This document shows, piece by piece, positions 37,778-49,700 of a stretch of DNA of 64,000 nucleotides; position 1 is the stretch's first letter, and each line of letters begins with the position of its first letter. The DNA lies in NCBI GenBank assembly GCA_902546725.1, contig CACCLB010000003.1, forward strand, positions 1 to 64,000, given 5' to 3'. Under the pieces are notes generated by a model. The model was given only the letters and a program-made list of their open reading frames with translations. It ran no database searches and was not told the origin of the DNA. The stretch comes from an uncultured Bacteroidota bacterium (GTDB taxonomy: Bacteria; Bacteroidota; Bacteroidia; Flavobacteriales; Flavobacteriaceae). A program made the position numbers and the translations under genes.

Positions 37778-40700
37778 TTAACGTGTCAAATAAATCCAGC
37801 CTTGGTATTCAGTTATTCCATTACCATCAGCATCCACACGATATAAATAACTCCCTTTTGGCAGGGGATTTCCATTTAATGTTCCTTGCCAACTGTTGTC
37901 ATAACCCTTAGACTCAAAAACTAAATTCCCAACACTATCGTAAATCCATATCATGTTGTTAGGATATCGTTGAATTTCACCAATTTCAAAATTATCATTA
38001 ATTCCATCACCATTTGGAGAGAAAAATTCTTGAAAAATGAGTTTGATGTGATTTTCATCGTCAACAAACTCTTGATTCGGGTTATAGAAATCAGGTGCAT
38101 TATCAAAATCATTATTTATTCCGTCACCATCCCTATCAAAATCAATAACATCAGGAACAAAGTCCCCATCCAAATCAGAAGGGAAGTCATTTGGATCCAG
38201 TGGATTTGTACCAATAGCAATCTCATCAAAGTCCGAGAAACCATCATTATCATTATCTAAATCCTCGTTATTACCTATAGAATCATTATCGGAATCTAAC
38301 CACTCATAAGGATTATAAGGAAATGCATCTTCACTATCGGTATATCCGTCATTATCATCATCTGGATCACTATTATCTCCTATCCCGTCTCTATCAAAAT
38401 CTGTTGATTCATTTGGGTCATTGGGAAATAAATCCTGAATAATATAGTTTTCAGCCCAATTTACATCTATATCTGGTATTCCATCATTATCATCATCAGA
38501 ATCAAGATTATCTCCTATGCCATCTTGATCAGCATCAATCCACTCATCTGGATTTAATGGGAATTGATCATCTTCATTTAAGTATCCATCATTATCAATA
38601 TCTCCATCGTAAAAATCCAGAATTCCATCTCTGTCAATATCTGTAGGGAAGCTTCTAAAATCAAATGGATCAGTCCCAATCAAGAATTCATCAGCATCGA
38701 CAAACCCGTCCCCGTCAGTATCTATAAATCTTTGGTCATAGATAGTGACTCCAGCTTCAGAATTTACTTCCTCAATTATAATTTGTCCTTCATCATCAAC
38801 AAGTATCTCAAAAACCTTTTCTAAAACTAATCCTTCCCAATCGGTAGCTCTAATAGTAACTTCATATGGAACAAGTACTTTGCTAGTTATAGAGTCAAAA
38901 TATAATTTCTCATTTCTAATAAAAAATCTATTAGAATTTGGAGAATTTGATGGTATACTAGCAGTTAATATATCACCGTATTCTTTATCTGGATCTTCCA
39001 TTGTAATTGAGGAAATAAATGTTTCCTTACTTTTTCTTGATAGTTTATTATTTAGATCACTTAAAATAATATTTGATGGTTTTTCATTTACATCAACTAA
39101 ATCAAAGTTATATGGCATTTCGACACCCCCAAATTGATTTTCTTTCGAAACTGCTGACTTACCTTTAAATGCAGGTGCCTTCTTCTTTACTTTCCATTTA
39201 CCCACACTCATCATCTTACTTGAGTTAACTTGGGATTTAGAAGATTTCCCAGATAAATTTGATTTTGAACTATTACTTCTTTTAAATGAAGAACCATTTC
39301 CAAAATTTCCTTTTGAATAAGCTACTTCAAAATTTAATTTGGTGTCAATGTAGTTTTTCATCATTTGTGACATCAATAAATATTCACCATCTGGTGTAGT
39401 TTTTATTATTTCATCTGTTTCAGATAAATCTGAGGTTATTGAAACTATATCTGATTTTACTTTACCTAAAGCCCCCAGATCTCCATATTTTTGATATCCC
39501 CATCCATAAACTTTGTTGTTTTCAGCTATAGCAATTTGAAATTTATGCCCTCCCAAAATTTTCTTGAATTTTAATGTTGAAGAAACCGTTACCGGTTGGT
39601 ATGCATCGAGGTTACTTCCATCTCCCAATGAACCTAGATCATTATCTCCCCATGCGTAGAGAGTCCCAGAGGTAGTGATACCAAAGCTCATGCCTTCTGA
39701 AGCTGATATATCCTTGAATGACATAGAGGAAATAGATGCTACCAATTTAGGCACGCCTCTAGTTGGGTTTGAATTTCTACTACCATAGCCTAATTGACCC
39801 TCATTATTTCTTCCACCCCATGTATAAATAGTCCCTGTTACAGTCAACCCAACTACATGATTTTTTGAGACAGATAATTTTTTCCAATCAAATTCCTCTT
39901 TAGTGAAAATTTTAACCAATTTATTATGGAACGATAGCCAGTTATTACACTCATCATCGTATCCATAGTTTTTTTGAATTTCATTAGTAATTATAGTGGA
40001 ACTTGATAATCCAGATAACTTTAGAGATACAGTTAAGTTTAAATCTTGAAAATCAGTTCTTTCAATTTTTAATTTATACTTATTTCCATCATCACTGTCA
40101 TTAAAAGCTGTTGCTGTAATTGGATATGGGAATTTATTTTTATCATTTAACTCACTCTTTACATAATTATAGAATTCGCTTCTTAATTGATTTTCGTTTT
40201 TTGAATTAGCTGCGCCAATTTCTTTAGAAATTTCAATACCATTAACTATTACGGAAAAAGTGGTAATTCCTGATATATTTTTTATAAGTTTTGTTAAAGT
40301 TACAGTACCTGTAAATATTTGAGATTTATCAGTAATTGATTTTTTTGGATTATAATTTTTAAAATTAATTGCCTCAAACCTGTAACGATAATTACCATTA
40401 GTCAATTGAGTTTTTGAAATTGTAAATGAGTTTGTTATTTCGTTATTATTTGCAATTTGAGAATCAAACTGGGAAACAATACTCATAACGCTGGTAGTCA
40501 CAGTAGAAACCCTAGTTATCAAGGTAGTTGAGCCAATTTGTGAAGTAGTAATAGATCCAATTGATGTGCTTAATTCAAACCCTCCTAAATCTAAAGAAAT
40601 ACTTGCTGTACCAGTAAATTGTGAACTTAATTCAAATTCAAAAATTTGTTTTTGTCTTTTTGTAGTTAGATAAATCGTACTAATTGCAGATTGTGGATCT

Positions 40701-43700
40701 GGACAAGGGGTACTTGTTAGAATAAAGTTGCTATTATCTCCTGCACCCCATGTGGAACCATCTGCTCTTTTTAAAATAATATTTTTAATTGCACCTTTTA
40801 AGTCATGTATTTTTACCCAATCATTTATCTTTCCAATTCTCGATGGTGTTTTAAATCTATTAAATCTACCAGTGTAGAAATTTTCCCCTACTCCCCAAAG
40901 TTCTCCTTTACCACTGTTATTTATTTCCTTAATAAATATAAAACCACCATTTATTGGTGTGAACTGAAGTTCATTTTCTGTAACTAAAATTTCGCTTTTT
41001 ATAATACCCTCAATCTTAACAGGATTCGGTTCAAAAGGAATTTGGTTATTATAGTCACTTTTATTTTTATTTACTCCAAGAGCATAATTCTCATTATTAC
41101 CCCATGCATATAAATATTCTTCGTTTCCTTCACTCTTAAATGCATAAGTTTGCCGAGAGTATGCATAAATATCGGTCCAATTATTTGAAATTTGAACTGT
41201 AGGTAAAATTTGATCAACAACCTTTTCTGCAACAAAATTTTCGGCTGCTGTATTAGCAATGCCTCTACCTAATTGACCAAAATCATTATCACCATAGGCC
41301 CACAAATATCCTTGAGAATCTAAGATCTGGGTTTCAGTAAAAGTTACTTTTACTTTTTCAATATCTGCTTCTATTTCACTCCAATCTAATTCTCTAGGGT
41401 AATTAAAAGGAGATGCTCCGGTTCCTAATTGGCCCTGGTCATTAGATCCAATCATTCTAAGCTTTCCGTCTTCATTAATTATACCTACTTGCTGATCACC
41501 TGCAGAGATAATATTTATATCCCCCAAATATAATTTAGGACTTGTAAAATTGACAAAGGTTGATGGTTTTCCTATGCCTAATTGACTACTAAGATTTACC
41601 CCCCAAGAATAAATATCGTTATTAATATCAGTTCCTATTCCAAATCCTTTACCTAGTGAAATTTTATTCCAGGTAATTTCACCTCTAACCTTTTGAGGTG
41701 TTGTAATACTAAATGCATCACTAATACCATTATTCCAATTTTCATAGACCCTTTCTAATGGTAATCCTTGATATTGATTCTGTTTCGATGCATTGAAAGG
41801 TAATGAACCATAGTTCATGCCTAATACAAAAAGTTCTCCATTATTGTTAATAAAAGCTGAGGAGGATCCAACTTGACCTAGATTCCAAGTTGAAATTTCT
41901 TTCCAATTATTAGAATTTCCAATTTGTTTTAGTCTAAATTTCTCTGAATTTTCAAATTCATCTTCAACAGAATATCTAGGGTCGTGAGCATAAAAATCTA
42001 TAGCATCGTTTACTCCATCTCGATCAGTATCGATTAAATTTTCATCACTTCCTTTATCAGACTCTTTAAAATTTTCTATTGTATCACCATCTCTGTCTAA
42101 GTCGTTGTTATCTCCAATGAAATCTCTATCTCTATCTCGGTGTTCTCTCTGATCAAATGGTGCTTGGTCATAATGATCGTGGCCATTATTGTCGGTATGA
42201 TCGTCTTCCCAGTTTTTACTACCATCATCATCCCAATCTTCAAAATCAATGGATTTTATTGCGTTATCTTTATCGTCAATATCATCACCATCTGCATCCC
42301 AATCATCATACCTTTCGACCCTATAATTTTGGCCATTATCATCACAGCAATCGTACTCTGAATAAATTATCTCACTATAATTGCCATCATTATCTCTATC
42401 ATCCCATGGACTTATACCTTCATGGCTTCTCCAAACAGCCCTTTTATATTGATCTGTCCCATTATAAAACATTTGTTTAAATAATTCTGCTGCTTTCCTT
42501 TCGATCACATCTGGTACCTGATCCCAATCACTATCCTTTAAAAATTCATCTTCGGCACCAATTAAGTCTTCATACCTATCCCATGTTGTAGTAGAAACAT
42601 GACCAGCATAAAAGCCATATTTTATGCCAATTTCTTCCCAGAAATCTGGCATTTCATCATTATCATCGTTATCATCACCAAAATCTCCCGCCCCATCCGC
42701 ATCAGAATCAATCCATTCATATTTATCAGTAGGGAAAGCATCAGCTCCATCTAATATACCATCTCCATCAGAGTCATTTTCTGTTAACCTAGTTCCCGTA
42801 TAGGTCTCAAAAAGGTCTGACATAAAATCCTGATCAGTATCATCTAAAGGATAATCATTTGGATCATTTGGATTAGTTTTACTGTAAATTTCATCTTTAT
42901 CAGAAAATCCATCATTGTCATCATCGATATCATATACATCAGCTTGTCCGTCTAAATCAAAATCAGAATGAGCATTTGGGTTAAATGGATATAAATCTAT
43001 ACCATCATGATAACCATCATCATCTGTGTCATATTTGTCAGGATGTGTACCTCCGTTATCTGGATTTTCGTTAACATTTAAAATCCCATCACCGTCTCTG
43101 TCTGTATCAACCTCATAAGGGTCTCCATCATCACAACCCCAACATAAAGAAAATCTTCCATCCCCATTATTGTCATTCCATCTAAAATCAGGGATACGAT
43201 CACCATCCGAATCTTGCCTAGATGAAGGATCAAGGGGCATTTCATCATCAAAATCATTCACCCAATCACCATCACTATCACCATTAAAAGGATTTGTACC
43301 TAATAATAATTCTTCTTCATCAGTAAGTGAATCCCAATCATCATTTGGATCAGCGTTGTCTCCTATTTTATCTCTATCACTATCATGATATTCGGTTGGA
43401 TCATTAGGGAATTGATCTTTATTTAAATACCACCAATCACTAGTAAGTGCCCTTATGTAGTTATGATTCCAATCCCAATCTAACCAAATGTCAAGATTTT
43501 TCTGCTGATCAAAACCTTTTATTATTAGCTGATCAGTTCCTGATATCGTTGCTGAAATTTCTTCTATTTGATTATCTATTTCAGGGCAGCAAAGGGTGTA
43601 ACTAATTGTTGAATATTTTTGATTTATCTCATCTTGAAAAAAAGTAATTAGCTCATTTAAAGAATATCTGGTATTTCCTGTATTTAATTCAATTGTGATT

Positions 43701-46700
43701 TTATTTTCCGAATTCCACCCGTTAATATGAATAACATACCGCTCGTATAGACCAGTTGTAGGTGTTGTAGTGTATGTAGGTAATAATTTTATTACTGTTT
43801 GCCAATTTCCATCAGAATCATACTTTTTGAATAATCCCCTCTCTCCATCAGAATAGCCATCCCCATCAGAATCTGGATTTACTGAACTTGTTGAAATTTC
43901 AAGCCCATCATCTAATCCATCATTATCATCATCCCAGTCTTCAATTTCATCTCCTAACCAATCTTCATCTGTATCTTTGGTTTCTTCTTTTCTAAAAGGA
44001 ATAGGGTCATCATTGTCTTCCAAACCATCACCATCCGTATCCTTCATCAGTGGATTTGATGTTCTTCTCCATTCTCCTTTTGGAGTAAGTTCATAAGAAT
44101 CGCTCAAAGTGTCACCATCATCATCATCATCTAAATTATCACCATCACCATCACCATCTGTATCCCAAAATTCATTTGGATCATTTGGGAACATGTCAAT
44201 TAAAAGCTGTCCTCCTGCGTCTAGCCAATGAATCCGTCCATCCCTGTAGAAATATTTATCGTAATTATTTTCAGTAATTGTCTGTTTTCTAGGTTTATAA
44301 AAAATTTCATTAATTGAATCCCATTTCCATGATCGCCTTGTAAAAATTACTTTACCCTCTAGATTAATTACTGATTCAGATCCTTCAATTCCAATATTTC
44401 TATTTTGATCATTCCCTTGGATTATCAATTTATTTCCATCAACAGAGGCAGTAAAAATTTCATCACCATTATTTGTAGGAATGCTACCATGTCTATTTAT
44501 CTTATTTTTTAAATCAATCAGCACATCATATGCCGTATCTCCTTCTTCAGAAAGTACTCTTATGTCTATTCCGGCTTCCCAATTATTATGATCCCACATC
44601 CTAAATTCGAATACTTGACCTTTTCTAACCTCATAACTGGTTGGAGAGTTAACAGTAGTTATGACAAAACGCCAATTTTGATTGTAATCATGTTGTGGGA
44701 ATTTCCAACCATCAGAGACCCCATCATTATCTGAATCCCAATTGTTTGGATCAGTTTTTAAATCATTTGTTTCATACGTATCAGAAAATCCATCCCCATC
44801 TGCATCAGCACCCCCATCAGTTGGTGAATAATTTAAAGGGTCAGGATCATCAATATCTAAAAAGTTATCATCATCATCATTTGGATCATAACTATTGGAT
44901 ACACCATCACCATCAGTGTCATAAATATCATTAGGGTCAAATGGTGCGGCATCAATATTATTTGAGGTTCCATCTCCATCGATATCTGAATCGGAGTTAT
45001 CTCCAAACCCGTCATTATCTATATCCCAATATTCATTTGCATCATTTGGGAACATATCATAAAGTACAGTAGATGACTCATCCCAATTAGTTTGTTTATA
45101 TCCATTGTAGGCAAATCTCCAACAACATTCGTTTGTTTTTCTTGGATATAAAAATTGCCCCTTGAATTGGTGGAATTCATGATCAAGTTCTTTTCCTACA
45201 ATTAACTTGCCGTTTTCAACTAAAAATATTGAAGCTTCATAATATAAATTTCTATCTTCATCCCCTTGAGAACCGGAAATAATTAACGTATTTAAATCAC
45301 CAGTTCCTCTGGTATCCGAAACAGTTGCGGAGAAATTTTCATTATTATTAGGTCCTATCCCATTAACAAAATTTTTAAATTCTTCCAATATTTGGGCGCC
45401 GGTAGTAACAGAATTTGTTATTGAAATTACTTTTTCTTCCCAATCATTACCACCCCAATTTAGATTATGTAATCTCAATTTAAATTCCGATTCATATTTT
45501 GCAACTAGGTCACCAGACGGGATTTGTATAAACACTTTCCAAGTAGACCTGTCTGGAGGAATAAAATAATATCCATCACTAACTCCATCACCATCTGTGT
45601 CTCTCAAGTTAGGATTACTTCCTCTTGAAGTTTCAAAAGTATCTGAAAAACCGTCATTATCAGAGTCAGCTACTGGTCGATCATTTGAGTCCTTTGTATT
45701 GGTGTTATTGTAAATTTCATCTATATCAAGATAACCATCGTCATCGTCATCAAAATCCTTGTAATCGGGATTTCCATCTCCATCCGTATCTAATGCTCCT
45801 AATGGATCATAAGGTGATTTATCCACAGAATTATCAATTCCATCACCATCTATATCAGGATCAGAATTATCTCCAATTCCATCTCCATCAGTATCCCAAA
45901 ATTCATCTGGATCATTTGGGAATTGATCTATGAAATAACTTGAAATTGTTAAATCAGGTTCAAGATATCCTTTATAAAATCCATACCAATTAGCACAACA
46001 TTTTTCAATTTTTCCATCTCTTGAACCTCTTCTTGTGTCATAAATGTCTTCCTTCCAGTTATGAAATCTCCATGTATCTGTCCCGTTATCTATTGCACTA
46101 ATCTTATTGTTTTCAGATTTAACAATTACAGAGGCCCGGTAAAAGAAATTTTTATCAGCGTTAATTGTAATGTCATTAATATCAAAATTTCTTCCCTCAA
46201 GAATTAGGGCAGTTCCAGAGACAGTTACTGAAAAATATTCAGAACTTATTTGGTTATTTCCGTCTTTAAAATTTATCATACCCATAGTTGGATCTATGTG
46301 GGTATTCAAAAATTCATTCTTAAAATAATTTAGGACCTCAGGGACTGACATTGTATAAGTAGTGGTTAAAGACTTAGTTATCCAGCTCATACCTCCGTCA
46401 GGCTCAAACCTGAACCAGAACTCATCTCCAATATCTGTAGTTGTTGTAGAGGTGTATGATGGAAATTGCCAGATTATTTTCCAATTTATCGGGTTTTGTT
46501 CGCGATTTGGAATATGGGGATATCTCCATCCATCACTAATTCCATCATTATCAGAATCCCAATCATTTGGATCCGATCCGTTTGCTATTTCATAATTATT
46601 TGAAAGTCCATCATAATCTGAATCACCAAAACCTGAGCCAGGAAAAGAGGTTGGATCTAAGGGATCTGTTCTAGAGGCTATTTCATCTACATCTAAAAAT

Positions 46701-49700
46701 TTATCTCCATCATCATCCATGTCTTTATTATTTCCTATGTAATCAAAATTCCAAAGATCTACTTCTTCATACCAACCATCGCCGTCTGCATCCTCACCAT
46801 AAATTCCGTTACAATTATCATCTCTTAATCCCCCATTAAGAATAGTAGGAGCATCAGTATTGAGATGTTCAGTTCGATCAAAATCTAAATCATCAACCTC
46901 ATTAAGAAATCCATCATTATCTATATCTGGATCGGAATTATCCCCTATATTGTCATTATCAAAATCTAATGATTCGTTTGGATTATTTGGAAATTTATCC
47001 TCTTTAATTCTTTTTGAGTTAACCCATATATTTTTATTTATATCGAATGACCATGAACCCCATAAGAAAATCTCCAATTTTCTTCTGAATCTCCGTGCTT
47101 GATCCCAAGAACTACTATAATTATTGCAAGAGCCATTATTGATATTTTGATCAATAAACCCTGCAATTGTAATGATTTTTTGGTCATTTAAATCTAATAT
47201 TTCTCTTACAGTTTTATAGCCCTCATCAATGAATTTGTTTTTTAAATCAGGATCTAGGGTGTCCGAAGTTAAATTTGAGGAAGTTAGATTTTCATTTTCT
47301 TTTTCTTGATTACACCATCTCCAGTTATCTGTCCAGTAAGAATTGCCATAAAAATCAGTATAATAAACAAATTTACTTTCTTCACATCTACAATCCCAAA
47401 AACCATCTCCATCAGTATCTGCTTTAGTGTAATCATAAATATGACTATTGGCCATTTCATATTCATCTGATAGTCCATCCTTATCAGTGTCTTTTGTTCC
47501 AGAAAATTTACCAGGCTCCGTATTCCAATTTTTCGTTGGAAAATCATCCTCACCATCATCAACTCCATCACCATCTGTATCTGCTAAATAGGGCAAGGTT
47601 CCTAAGCGACTTTCTACCCAATCCTCTAACTTATCAAGATCTTTATCATGTTGAATATTAGGATCTAATGGCCAATCATCCCATCCATCCCATGCCCAAT
47701 CACCATCACTATTTACATCATCTGGATTTGTATTAGCCGGATAAATAATTGTATTAGAGATAGTCAAACCGTAAATTTCCACTAGATCTGGTACTCTATC
47801 ATAATCAGAATCTTTTCCTGCTCTTTCAGGACTGTCCCACCAAGATTTTGGATTTGTACCAACCTTTAAAAGGTTGCCATTTTCATCTATTACTTCGAAT
47901 TCTTCAAAAATATCTTTGTAACCATCATTATCATCATCTTCATCTACACTATCATCTTCGCCATCTCTATCTGAATCTAATGATCTGTTATTATCTGTAG
48001 GAAAATCATCTCTTAATGTGATTGAATTACAAGATAGATCAGTCTTTTCCCATTCTTCTCTAGAAACTCTTCCATCCCCATTACAATCATGTTTTAAATC
48101 CCAAAATTTCCAAAAATATTCATATCCATTACATTCTCTCCAATTCTGACCACTACAATTTTTCCATAAATCATCTGCATTTCTTCTGAAGGAATCAAAT
48201 TTAGAAATATCAATACCGTCTTTAACTCCATCGCCATCTGAATCCCAATCAGTATCTGGATCTAAATATTTTGTTTCATTTTCTATTTCCAAAGCATCAG
48301 GCAGGCCATCATTATCAGAATCAAGATGATAAAAATAAGAATTGGGAAATTCGTCTTCATTATCTTTAAAACCATCTCCATCAGTATCTTCATTCCAAGC
48401 ATCTAAGTGTCTATTCCACTCTTCGACATTTGAAATACCATCACCATCGTAGTCCCAATCATCTTGGCCATAAACATCTGGCTCTGCGTCTTGACCATCC
48501 GGTATATTATCTCCATCTCTATCCCAATTATTGTCAGTGAAGATTTTTTGGCCATTTTGATTGATTTTAAAATCTAGTTTATAAGGAACACCATCTTCAT
48601 CTTCATCTGTGTCATATCTTGAATCTAAGGGAAATGAATCCTCAGAGTCTGAAACACCATCTCTGTCTGTATCCCAATCAGTACTCGAATTTACATAGTC
48701 TGTTCCGATTAATATTTCTTCCTTATTGGGAAGACCATCATCATCACTATCATATTGATATCGGGAATTGTATTTAAACGCATCTTGACTATCAGGAACT
48801 CCATCATTATCAGTATCTATTGTAGAGGATGGAACTTTCTCGTATAATTCAATTGCTAATTGGTGAATAGTACCATCTTCTGATAGTGCCAAAATTCCAT
48901 CAGAAATTTTTACATCTTTCCACCTTCTACCACTACCTAAACTAAGGGGGGAATTTATAACTACACCGTTTATCTGACCCCAAGCAAATAAATCACCATC
49001 TTCGTTAATCGCTGCAACTATGGCATCATACCAATTTTCTTTACCAAAAATATTTGGGTATTTTGGTGTCAAAAAATTATCCGAAGAACTAATGACCTTT
49101 ACTTTTGATAATTCATTGAATCGAGATCCAATATTCCAAGGTTCTAAAAAGTACTGATATTGCTTGTTTTTTTCAATCATTGAATCATCAATTTCACCTC
49201 CAGGTAAATCTCCATTTAAATCACTTCTTGCTCCCCACAAATCATTCCCTCCTGAACCATTGCCCCAATGCCATAATTCACCATTTTCTTTGATAGCATA
49301 TACTGAGGTTTTTGTTAGTGCAAAATCAAGATATGTATCTGGAATTTTTCTAGGAGCATCCCTAAAATTTCTGATGCTTTGAAATAAATCATAATTTCGT
49401 GGATCCATATTATTAGGATCCATACCCAATTGTAATTCTAAAATATCTGAGTACATGATTGGCCTTAAAGTACTAGTTAATTGACCAGAAGGTGTATACG
49501 ATCCATCTACCCAATTGAAATACCATGAATCGTTATTATTTGGATTAAAGAATTTATTATTATCTGAATCTACAGGTTTACTATTAGGATCGTTTTTGTC
49601 AGATTGTGGTTCACCGTTTACATATAAATCCTCATCTCTATCTAAATAACCATCATTATCAGAATCTAAGTCAATCGTTATACTAACAGATGTGGCAGTT

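Noticed and set aside
42140-45933. + strand ORFs rich in His/Pro/Ile (e.g. 42157..42480, 44695..44934, 45625..45933)
   Set aside because: They are antisense shadows of the Asp/Gly-rich TSP3 repeats on the minus strand; the composition follows from GAT/GAC codons read backwards
37800-49700. Periodic short repeats (CCATCACCATCTGTATC-like) that could suggest a CRISPR or VNTR
   Set aside because: Periodicity follows the TSP3 DxDxDG codons in one intact 4200-codon frame; spacing is irregular and there are no unique equal-length spacers
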